Part shown: positions 7,651 to 13,101 of the stretch, one piece after another
How positions within the stretch are numbered: position 1 is the first letter of the stretch
Layout of the letters: every line of letters begins with the position of its first letter
IMG/VR virus record: IMGVR_UViG_3300006030_000124
Span: 1 to 22,057 of that record
From: a virus
DNA: 22,057 bases
Reading direction: 5' to 3' (one strand)
The notes under the pieces: generated by a model
Seen by the model: the letters and a program-made list of their open reading frames with translations, nothing else
What the model was told of the DNA's origin: nothing
The model's database searches: none
Translations under genes and position numbers: made by a program

Positions 7651-7680
7651 AAGCCCCCGGCATGGATGCCGGGGGCTTTT
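7651..7680 (+). terminator. Strong intrinsic terminator of the late operon
   Basis: AAGCCCCCGGC (7651-7661) and GCCGGGGGCTT (7668-7678) pair perfectly over 11 bp around the loop ATGGAT, followed by TTTT and a further TTT. The A-run on the opposite side is short, so the main direction is rightward. It separates the tail/lysis operon from the recombination module. The loop carries an ANGGA motif of the kind CsrA binds. Confidence 0.9.
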
Positions 7681-7684
7681 GCTT

Positions 7685-7903
7685 TGGCACGACAGAAAGC
7701 GTGGCACGACAGATGGCACGACAAGAAAAAACAGCTAAAAATCCAGCATTTTTCCTATCCTACCGGTCACTTCCAGTCATCCGTAACTACCTACAATAAC
7801 AGCCCAACCAATAATTTTCCCCGGTTTTTTGTGCCATCTATTGCATGGGTGTGCCGATCTATGCCACCATGTGCCAATCAGTTTGGCACGATGGATGGCA
7901 CGG
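7685..7903. other. Putative phage attachment site (attP) with arm-type repeats
   Basis: Three exact copies of TGGCACGACA (7685, 7702, 7714) lie on the left, and TGGCACGA (7884) and TGGCACGG (7896) on the right. Inverted copies of TGGCAC occur at 7831-7836 and 7871-7876, with a variant at 7851. The last two copies on each side are both spaced 12 bp apart. Between them, 7725-7829 is less GC-rich and gene-free. Repeats on both arms of a core next to an integrase gene match the layout of lambda-type attP, where the integrase N-terminal domain binds arm sites. The core crossover sequence cannot be identified without a bacterial attB. An alternative is a repressor operator array for the integrase promoter. 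Confidence 0.6.
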
Positions 7904-9049
7904 ATGCGGAAGAAACACGAGACTAGAAAGGTTCCCCCTGGGGCCCCTGCCCGGGTGCACAGGGGAAAGCACCAGGCCCTCATCCAGGTGGATGGCCGCG
8001 GGGTTTGGTGTGATCTGACAGCCACGGGCCGGGCCCGTGTGGTCAGGCCGGAATGGTACGCCAGCCTCAAGCTGGCCAATGGCCAAACCAAAACAGTCAA
8101 GCTTTGCCGAGACAAGACAGCCGCGGAAATGATGCTGGCCAAGCTACGGACCCGTGAGGACCAAATCCGGGCCGGCTTGGTTTTTCCTGTTTCCGAGTCT
8201 GGGGAAAATTTTTCGGATCTGCTGGAAAGGTTTTGGAAACACCGTGCAAGGAGCAGGTGTACGGCTGTATACCTGAAAAGCGCCCAAGTGAGCTTGAGAA
8301 AAGCCCTTGGCAGTTTGGGGGTGGGCTCGGTGTTGGATATCCGTGGGCTGAGCAAGGCTGCATGGGAGAAATGGGCGGATGAGCCCGTGGGGGGGATGGT
8401 CAAGCACCATCGGAGGGTACAGCTGAAGGTTTTCCTCAAATGGCTCCACCATGAAAACCTGCTGGCCTCAATCCCGGATGTTCCGAAAATAAAAATCACA
8501 TACAAGGAGCTCCGGAGGCCAGCCCGGCGCCATGAGGTGGACCAGCTCCAGAAGGTTGCCCCGTGGCCCCGTGGCATTTTTTATGCCTTGGCCTTTAGCA
8601 CCTTGGCCAGGAGGAATGCCTTGATTGGCTTGAGGCCCGAGGATTTCAACCTTGGGCCAAGCCCATTTGTCATGCTCCGGGCCCACCTAAGCAAGACAGG
8701 CATTGATCAGCAAATACCTTTGCCCCCGCGGCTGGTTCCCCAATTGAAAAAACTGATCAAGGAATGCCGGCCAGGTGGCTGTGTGTTTGATCTCATCAAT
8801 GATGCCAATTTCCACAAGCTACTGGACCATGACCTGGAGCTGGCCGGGATTCCACGGGTAACCACGGAGGGAAAGCTAGTGATCCATTCTTTTCGCCACG
8901 GTGGAGCCACGGAGCTGCTGGAGAAAGGTGTTTCGGTTTTGCTGGTCCAGCGGATGGGCGGTTGGAAAAGTTTGGCCATGCTGTCCAAGCATTACGCCCA
9001 TCTGAGCCCTGTTAGGTCCAGAAAGGAGATTGATTCGGTTTTTGAATAG
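7895..9049 (+). CDS. int: Tyrosine recombinase / phage integrase
   Basis: With the start at 7895 the protein has 384 residues; an upstream frame-open start at 7829 and an ATG at 7904 are alternatives, and none has a good ribosome binding site. It shows an N-terminal arm/DNA-binding segment, a core-binding domain (about 95-190), and a catalytic domain with Arg239 ('LARRNALIGLRPED'), Lys267 ('LSKTG'), His331 and Arg334 ('HSFRHGGAT'), Trp357 in place of the second His (as in many phage integrases), and nucleophile Tyr367 ('KHYAHLS'). All active-site residues are present, so it should be active in site-specific integration and excision. The attP-like repeats overlap its 5' end, as expected if integrase expression is linked to the state of att. 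Confidence 0.9.
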   Translation: MARMRKKHETRKVPPGAPARVHRGKHQALIQVDGRGVWCDLTATGRARVVRPEWYASLKLANGQTKTVKLCRDKTAAEMMLAKLRTREDQIRAGLVFPVSESGENFSDLLERFWKHRARSRCTAVYLKSAQVSLRKALGSLGVGSVLDIRGLSKAAWEKWADEPVGGMVKHHRRVQLKVFLKWLHHENLLASIPDVPKIKITYKELRRPARRHEVDQLQKVAPWPRGIFYALAFSTLARRNALIGLRPEDFNLGPSPFVMLRAHLSKTGIDQQIPLPPRLVPQLKKLIKECRPGGCVFDLINDANFHKLLDHDLELAGIPRVTTEGKLVIHSFRHGGATELLEKGVSVLLVQRMGGWKSLAMLSKHYAHLSPVRSRKEIDSVFE

Positions 9050-9073
9050 CTAGACCTCTTGAAAGTTTTGTCT

Positions 9074-9117
9074 GTTCAATGGTTTAGGTTCAATGATGAT
9101 TCAGGAATTTGAATTCC
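9074..9117. promoter_or_regulatory. Candidate operator repeats upstream of the excisionase-like gene
   Basis: The AT-richer gap 9050-9187 holds two direct copies of GTTCAATG (9074-9081 and 9088-9095, 14 bp apart) and an inverted repeat GGAATT-TG-AATTCC (9104-9117). These look like protein-binding sites for control of the following small HTH gene. I could not assign convincing -35/-10 elements. Alternatively they are excisionase sites. Confidence 0.4.
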
Positions 9118-9187
9118 AAAATTAACGGCCTTAGATTGACGATGTCAGTCATGGACAGAAAAGGCCAAAGGAGGCAACTGAACGAAA

Positions 9188-9400
9188 ATGGAAGGCAGCC
9201 CAAGCCTTCCGGTGTTATACGGCCCTGCTGATGTTTGCCGGCTTGTCGGCATATCGCGGAGAACATTGCACCGGTTGGTATCGGCTGGCAGTTTCCCAGG
9301 TGGATTAAAGGTTGGAGCAAGACGGGTATGGCACCCGGGAGAGCTTGACCACTACCTGAGACAAGCCAGCCAGGTGAAGCTGGCCAAAGCTAGGCGGTAA
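9188..9400 (+). CDS. MerR/AlpA-type small HTH protein, excisionase candidate
   Basis: The 70-residue protein is almost entirely one winged-helix DNA-binding domain of the HTH_17/AlpA type: 'YGPADVCRLVGISRRTLHRL', then a wing and 'VWHPGELDHYL'. Such proteins act as excisionases (directing integrase to excise) or as small transcription regulators. It lies directly after the integrase. An AAAGGAGG at 9167-9174 is 13 bases from the ATG, longer than usual, but no better start exists. No CI-like repressor is visible in the window, so it may also take part in the lysogeny decision. Confidence 0.75.
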   Translation: MEGSPSLPVLYGPADVCRLVGISRRTLHRLVSAGSFPGGLKVGARRVWHPGELDHYLRQASQVKLAKARR

Positions 9401-9408
9401 AAAACTGA

Positions 9409-9432
9409 GCCTCAGAGCTGTAACTCTGAGGC
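9409..9432. terminator. 9-bp hairpin, possible terminator on the minus strand
   Basis: GCCTCAGAG (9409-9417) and CTCTGAGGC (9424-9432) pair perfectly around a 6-base loop. On the + strand no T-run follows. On the - strand the stem is followed by TCAG and six Ts (the A-run at 9399-9404). It may block antisense transcription into the integrase region, or be a transcript-end structure for the HTH gene. The rest of 9401-9608 has no gene. Confidence 0.45.
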
Positions 9433-9572
9433 CCAGCGCCTGGACCGAGGCCCAGACTTCACACCCTCACAGGTGGCACCGGCATTTTACCCCCGGTTCC
9501 CCAAATCCGTCAAAGCCATCCGGCATTTCTCATCTAGCCGGCGGCGCCTTTTTCAAAAAAAAGCACGGGGAA

Positions 9573-9594
9573 AACAGCCATTCTCACGGCTGTT
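9573..9594 (+). promoter_or_regulatory. Leader hairpin before the early gene cluster
   Basis: AACAGCC (9573-9579) and GGCTGTT (9588-9594) form a perfect 7-bp stem, ending just before the GGGG ribosome binding site (9598-9601) of the gene at 9609. It follows a short GC-rich repeat (CCGGC 9520-9524 / GCCGG 9537-9541) and a T5-A8 tract. It could tune translation of the next gene; no ligand-binding riboswitch pattern is seen. Confidence 0.35.
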
Positions 9595-9608
9595 AAAGGG
9601 GAAAATAT

Positions 9609-9875
9609 ATGCAAGGATCCACGGGCAAGGCTGCCCAAGTATTCCAGGAAATACCTGGAGAATCTGTTTCTGATCGTCGGGTGAGATACTGGAAATGGAA
9701 ACGGCTGCAAGCCAAACTGGCAGGCCGCCAGGTTGAATATGGCCGTGGCATATCTGGAAACAAAAAGCCAACTATTACCCACCTCACCGCCCAGCTCCGG
9801 GATCTCACCCGCCAGGTTGAGGCCATGCGGTTTGAGCTCATGAAACGCGGCTACACCTTCCCGGTGGGGGAGTGA
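9609..9875 (+). CDS. Small basic early protein, unknown
   Basis: An 88-residue product starts at an ATG seven bases after GGGG. It is basic and helical, with 'VRYWKWKRLQAKLAGRQVEYGRG' in the first half. The second half, 'HLTAQLRDLTRQVEAMRFELM', is a probable short coiled coil. No family is recognised. It is the first gene of the cluster after the recombination module and could be a small DNA-binding or inhibitor protein, which is only inferred from charge and position. Confidence 0.5.
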   Translation: MQGSTGKAAQVFQEIPGESVSDRRVRYWKWKRLQAKLAGRQVEYGRGISGNKKPTITHLTAQLRDLTRQVEAMRFELMKRGYTFPVGE

Positions 9876-9878
9876 GCC

Positions 9879-10199
9879 GTGGAAAAAGGAACATTCTCCA
9901 GCCTCACCAGTGAGGCCATGAAAAGCCACGGCATGGCAGCCGCGGCCCAAGCCAGGCCGGACATCCTGGAGCTGGCCCGTGACATTGCCCGGGAACTGTG
10001 CCGGATTTCCGGCTCATGCACCGCAGACGATGTTGGCCAGATCCTTTCCAACTTCCATGGCATCCACTCCATGGGCCCGGCTGCCGGCAGCCTGTTCAAA
10101 CATCCGGACTTTGAGCCGACCGGACAGCTCACCAAGAGCATCCGGAAAAAGAACCACGCGCGGTTGATTTATGTTTGGCGCTTAAGCCAGGAGGGCTGA
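9879..10199 (+). CDS. Early protein with predicted winged-helix-like domain
   Basis: The 106-residue product starts with GTG at 9879, three bases after the previous stop. Residues about 26-100 ('LELARDIARELCRISG' through 'KNHARLIYVWRL') have the pattern of a winged-helix fold: helix, 'TADDVGQIL' helix, 'GPAAGSLFKHPDFEPTG' turn, and a beta wing ending in 'RLIYVWRL'. Similar small proteins occur in phage early regions, sometimes near replication genes. No enzyme motif is visible. Function is unknown; DNA binding is the best guess. Confidence 0.5.
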   Translation: MEKGTFSSLTSEAMKSHGMAAAAQARPDILELARDIARELCRISGSCTADDVGQILSNFHGIHSMGPAAGSLFKHPDFEPTGQLTKSIRKKNHARLIYVWRLSQEG

Positions 10200-10202
10200 T
10201 CC

Positions 10203-10373
10203 ATGCTTTGTTTGACCATTAAGGACGGTGAATGGGTGCAGATCGGTGATGCCAGGTTAAAAATTCTGGAAATCGACAAGGGCCGAATTCGCCTAGGCAT
10301 TGAGGCCCCGCGGTCCACTGAGGTGCTCCGGGAAAAGCTGATGAAAACCATCATCCGGAGGCAAACCAAATGA
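10203..10373 (+). CDS. csrA: Phage-encoded CsrA/RsmA-family RNA-binding regulator
   Basis: This 56-residue gene has the full CsrA pattern. The N-terminus MLCLTIKDGEW aligns with MLxLxRxxGE, followed by 'VQIGD', a strand, and 'GRIRLGIEAPRSTEVLREKL', which matches the family's RLGIxAPxxxxVxRxE block. CsrA dimers bind GGA motifs in mRNA leaders and block or stabilise translation. Arg43 (equivalent to E. coli Arg44, an RNA contact) is kept, but the other RNA-contact position, Arg6, is Ile here. The loop between strands is one residue shorter. It overlaps the next gene by ATGA. It could remodel host carbon or motility control or regulate phage mRNAs. Family assignment is strong; RNA specificity may be altered. 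Confidence 0.85.
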   Translation: MLCLTIKDGEWVQIGDARLKILEIDKGRIRLGIEAPRSTEVLREKLMKTIIRRQTK

Positions 10374-10576
10374 ACCACATGGGCGGAAAGGAAATCCGGA
10401 TCCGCAGGGTGCCACGCCTCGGGCCCAATGCCAACGGGTTTGACTGGGACTGGGTGGCCAGCATCTCACTGGGCCATTTTGCGTGGACGGCCACGGGGTA
10501 CTCCAAAACCAAAGAGGAGGCCATGGAACAGGCTGAGGCATTTATTGCCGAGATCAAGGCGGAGGGCTGGCAATGA
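10370..10576 (+). CDS. Small alpha/beta early protein, unknown
   Basis: The 68-residue product begins in an ATGA overlap with the csrA gene and ends in an ATGA overlap with the next, so the three are translationally coupled. The sequence reads as three or four strands ('EIRIRRVP', 'DWVASISL', 'FAWTATGYS') followed by a helix ('TKEEAMEQAEAFIAEIKAEG'). This is a compact fold often seen in small phage early proteins of unknown function. There is no cysteine, signal peptide or membrane segment. Confidence 0.5.
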   Translation: MNHMGGKEIRIRRVPRLGPNANGFDWDWVASISLGHFAWTATGYSKTKEEAMEQAEAFIAEIKAEGWQ

Positions 10577-11007
10577 AATCCTGGGAACTGCAAGCCCACG
10601 CCCGGCACATCGTGGATTTCCTCCGGCGGTGGAACCAAATGGGGCGCCCGGATCCAAGCACGGAACACGGCTACAGGTTGGCTACGCCTCAGGTGCCGTG
10701 GCCCCCGCGGGTGTTTCTCCAGGTGATCAATGGGCAGCTCATGCGCCAGCGTGAGCTACCCCGCGGGTTTCCCAGGCAGCGTGGCGATTGGGAGCCCATG
10801 GGCAACCCGGACCACTGTGAGCTGGTCTACCGGGAGGTGGCCGAAATGGACCTGGACGGGGTGAACATGGCGCCGGACACATCCCCAGAGGAGTGGTGGC
10901 TTAACGGCCCGATGCCCGGGGAAATCCGGTGTGAGGCGTGTGGAGCCTTGGGGCCTGTGACCTCAAGCGGGCTGTGCCACGGGTGCAAGACAGAAGGGGA
11001 GGTGTGA
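10573..11007 (+). CDS. Unknown protein with C-terminal zinc ribbon
   Basis: The 144-residue protein begins with a helical segment ('WELQAHARHIVDFLRRWNQ') and ends with a zinc-ribbon-like pair of CxxC motifs at Cys120/123 and Cys135/138 ('CEACGALG....GLCHGC'). The middle is Pro- and charge-rich without a recognised motif. The zinc ribbon suggests nucleic-acid or protein binding. It is the last of the csrA-linked set. Function is not known. Confidence 0.5.
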   Translation: MKSWELQAHARHIVDFLRRWNQMGRPDPSTEHGYRLATPQVPWPPRVFLQVINGQLMRQRELPRGFPRQRGDWEPMGNPDHCELVYREVAEMDLDGVNMAPDTSPEEWWLNGPMPGEIRCEACGALGPVTSSGLCHGCKTEGEV

Positions 11008-11008
11008 G

Positions 11009-11122
11009 ATGCGTTTCTTATTCATGCTGGCCCTGTGCGGGGGCTGTGCTGGTACACGGACAGAGGTGGCGGTGAGTTACTACCACCAGGATGGGGAAAT
11101 AAGTGTGAGGGTAATCAAATGA
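11009..11122 (+). CDS. Tiny secreted or lipoprotein-like peptide (37 aa)
   Basis: A 37-codon frame starts at 11009, six bases after a strong AGGGGAGG site. The N-terminus MRFLFMLALCGGC looks like a short signal sequence with cysteines at 10 and 13; the lipobox match is weak. The rest ('TRTEVAVSYYHQDGEISVRVIK') is a small polar strand pair. The ribosome binding site and the tight fit between neighbours argue that it is translated. An envelope-acting peptide, for example in superinfection exclusion, is conceivable but speculative. Confidence 0.45.
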   Translation: MRFLFMLALCGGCAGTRTEVAVSYYHQDGEISVRVIK

Positions 11123-11132
11123 GGGGGTAGCC

Positions 11133-11489
11133 ATGGAGATGCCTTGGGGGAAATACAAGGGGAAGGACATCAAAGAAATACCTGCCAGCTATTTGGGTTT
11201 TGTTTTGGAGGATTGCGATGGTCTTAAAGATCATTTACGCCAGGAAGTAAAGAACGAAATAAGGCGAAGGTTTTTGATTGGAATGTGTGTTTGCTGTTTT
11301 AGCAAAGCTACGGTTTGCGGCGCATGTGCTCAGAATACGCAAAGCGCCAATCCAACAAAAACAAATTTGCCAAACGACTGGCTCAGAAAAATGTCAAAAA
11401 GATTTCATCCAGATCGTGGTGGTTCAACGGATGCAATGGCAGCCGTTAACGAAGGGGTTTTGATTCTTAAAGAATTGATGGGGAATTGA
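11133..11489 (+). CDS. DUF3820-like / J-domain-like fusion protein
   Basis: The 118-residue product combines three parts. Residues 1-35 ('MPWGKYKGKDIKEIPASYL') match the N-terminal motif of DUF3820. Residues 52-65 hold four or five cysteines ('CVCC' and 'CGAC') that could form a zinc site. Residues 83-115 resemble helices II-III of a DnaJ J-domain, with the HPD tripeptide at 92-94 in 'KRFHPDRGG'. J-domains recruit DnaK-type chaperones; the conserved HPD suggests that host Hsp70 could be engaged, although helix I looks missing. The gene is visibly more AT-rich than its neighbours, hinting at separate acquisition. Start supported by AGGGGG five bases upstream. Confidence 0.6.
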   Translation: MEMPWGKYKGKDIKEIPASYLGFVLEDCDGLKDHLRQEVKNEIRRRFLIGMCVCCFSKATVCGACAQNTQSANPTKTNLPNDWLRKMSKRFHPDRGGSTDAMAAVNEGVLILKELMGN

Positions 11490-11490
11490 A

Positions 11491-11757
11491 ATGACCACAA
11501 GACCAGAAACCCAATATGTGCCCTACACCGATGGCCGCGGGATCACCGTGGAGCTTCCCCTGGCATTGAAGGTGTGCCACTGCTCCTGGTGCCTGTGCGT
11601 CATGGCTCGGGGCAATCTGATCAAGGCCATGCCCAAGCTGAAACGGCTTGTGAGCATCGGCAAGCTTTCAGAGATCGGCGGGGAATGGAACGGGCGCCCG
11701 GTGTGCGTGGTGTGCAAGGGGGAGCTCAAGGCTAGCAACAGGAGGGTGATGGGATGA
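11491..11757 (+). CDS. Small zinc-binding protein, unknown
   Basis: An 88-residue product has cysteines at 29, 31, 34, 36, 72 and 75. These form a 'CHCSWCLC' cluster and a later 'CVVC' pair separated by a basic stretch ('KAMPKLKRLVSIGKL'). This is a plausible zinc finger for nucleic-acid or protein contact. It ends in an ATGA overlap with the Sak4-like gene, so it probably belongs to the recombination/replication operon. No family name is offered. Confidence 0.5.
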   Translation: MTTRPETQYVPYTDGRGITVELPLALKVCHCSWCLCVMARGNLIKAMPKLKRLVSIGKLSEIGGEWNGRPVCVVCKGELKASNRRVMG

Positions 11758-12503
11758 GCAGGCTGAAACGGATACAGAAAGGCAAAACCAACCTGCCCCC
11801 GCGGCTGGTGGTGTATGGCACGGAGGGGATCGGGAAAAGCACCTTTGCGTGTTCTGCCCCCAGCCCCATTGTGATCCAGACAGAGGACGGGCTGGGCCAG
11901 ATTGAGGCGGATAAGTTCCCGGTGGCCACCAAGCTGGAGGATGTCCAGGCGGACCTCCTGGAGCTGGAAACCCAGGAGCATGAGTACCAGACTTTGGTGC
12001 TGGATTCGCTGGATTGGCTGGAGCGCCTGATCTGGGACTATGTTTGCCGGTCCCAGAAAAAAGAGGATATCAGCCAATTCGGATACGGGCAGGGCTACAC
12101 CCTGGCGTTGAAGTTTTGGCGGGAATTACTGGAGCAGATGGACCGGCTCCGGGAATCGAAAGGCATGGCCGTTATCCTCGTGGCTCATTCCAAGATTGAG
12201 CGTTTCGAGGATCCGGAAAGCCCGGCTTATGACCGATACAGCCCGCGCCTGCACAAGCTGGCCAGCGGGGTGATTTCAGAGTGGTGTGATGCCCTGCTGT
12301 TTGCCACCAGGCGGATACGGGTATCCGAGGAACAGGGCCGCGGTGGTGTCAGACACCTGGCGGCCACAACGAAATCCGGGGAGGAAAGGGTGCTCCGGTG
12401 TGTGGGGGGGCCAGCTTGTCTGGCCAAGAATCGTTTTGGTTTGCCCAATGAGATCCCCCTCTCATGGGAAAGCTTTGTCAGTGCAATTGGAGGGCAGGGG
12501 TAA
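11754..12503 (+). CDS. Sak4-like RecA-fold ATPase (phage nucleotide-binding protein, AAA_24)
   Basis: The 249-residue protein has Walker A 'GTEGIGKST' at residues 22-30 and a Walker B-like strand 'QTLVLDSLDWLE'. Two further conserved blocks follow: 'VILVAHSKIERFEDPE' and the C-terminal 'NRFGLPNEIPL', typical of AAA_24/Sak4 proteins. Sak4 is a single-strand annealing ATPase of phages, distantly related to Rad51/RecA, and usually works with a phage SSB. Here the next gene, joined by TAATG, is a DUF669 SSB-like protein, matching that partnership. It probably drives phage recombination and recombination-dependent replication. Confidence 0.82.
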   Translation: MSRLKRIQKGKTNLPPRLVVYGTEGIGKSTFACSAPSPIVIQTEDGLGQIEADKFPVATKLEDVQADLLELETQEHEYQTLVLDSLDWLERLIWDYVCRSQKKEDISQFGYGQGYTLALKFWRELLEQMDRLRESKGMAVILVAHSKIERFEDPESPAYDRYSPRLHKLASGVISEWCDALLFATRRIRVSEEQGRGGVRHLAATTKSGEERVLRCVGGPACLAKNRFGLPNEIPLSWESFVSAIGGQG

Positions 12504-13024
12504 TGAGACTAGCAGGGTTTGACGCAAACAAGGTAGAAATCACCCGCGGTGGCAGTGATGCCGTGCCGGCTGGGGAATACCTGGTGGAGATTGTCGGCTC
12601 CAAGGAAAAGCAGACCCGGGCTGGGAATGGTTCCTACCTGGAGTTTTCTTTCAAGGTGATTGAGGGACAGTACCAGGGCCACAGGTTTTGGAGCCGGCTC
12701 AATCTCCGAAATCCCAACCCCGTGGCGGTGGAGATTGCCAAGGGGGAGCTGGCCAGCATCTGCCGGGCTGTGGGGATTGCCACGCCGGAAGACAGCTCGG
12801 ACATGCACGGGGAGCCGTTGCTGGTGCGTGTGGTGCAGACCACCAGCCAGGATGGCACCGTGCGGAACGAGATCAAGGGTTACAAGCCCTGTGAGGATCC
12901 CAGCCTCAGGAATCAGCCAGCCCCTCAGCCCAAGGCGCCAGCCAAGGCCCCGTGGGGCAAGGCGCCGGCCAAGCCGGTCCAGCAGACCCTGGCTGTTCCC
13001 CCGTCTGACGAAATGCCCTTCTGA
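12503..13024 (+). CDS. DUF669-type ssDNA-binding-like protein with SSB tip
   Basis: Starting at the ATG of the TAATG overlap, with GGAGGG eight bases upstream, gives 173 residues. Residues about 5-120 match DUF669: 'GFDANKVE', 'VPAGEYLVEIVGSKEK', 'YLEFSFKVIEGQYQGHRFWSRLNL'. This is an OB-like core that replaces SSB in many phages. Residues 130-160 form a Pro/Ala/Lys linker. The C-terminus 'PPSDEMPF' mimics the acidic tip of bacterial SSB (DDDIPF), through which SSB recruits replication proteins. It should coat ssDNA for Sak4 and the primase-helicase. The upstream in-frame ATG at 12464 is less likely. Confidence 0.75.
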   Translation: MRLAGFDANKVEITRGGSDAVPAGEYLVEIVGSKEKQTRAGNGSYLEFSFKVIEGQYQGHRFWSRLNLRNPNPVAVEIAKGELASICRAVGIATPEDSSDMHGEPLLVRVVQTTSQDGTVRNEIKGYKPCEDPSLRNQPAPQPKAPAKAPWGKAPAKPVQQTLAVPPSDEMPF

Positions 13025-13050
13025 TCCCATCCACAACCCAAAACCCATCA

Positions 13051-13078
13051 CCCCGACCGGGCCTGTGGCCCGGCGGGG
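13051..13078 (+). promoter_or_regulatory. Strong GC hairpin in the leader of the primase-helicase gene
   Basis: CCCCG (13051-13055) and CGGGG (13074-13078) plus CCGGGCC (13057-13063) and GGCCCGG (13067-13073) form a 12-bp stem with one bulged A and a TGT loop. It lies 27 bases after the SSB-like gene's stop and 12 bases before the next ribosome binding site. No T-run follows. It may be a pause or attenuation element, an mRNA-stabilising stem or a rho-assisted terminator, separating SSB and primase expression. Confidence 0.5.
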
Positions 13079-13101
13079 CTTGGGGCGTTGGGAGGATGAG
13101 G

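Noticed and set aside
7681-7910. Repeated TGGCACG units considered as a CRISPR-like array
   Set aside because: Units are only 8-10 bases, occur in both orientations and have 2-7 base gaps or a single large gap; no spacers and no cas genes.
9142-9231. 29-codon frame overlapping the excisionase-like gene
   Set aside because: It has no ribosome binding site of its own and contains the AAAGGAGG used by the next gene; the product shows no motif.
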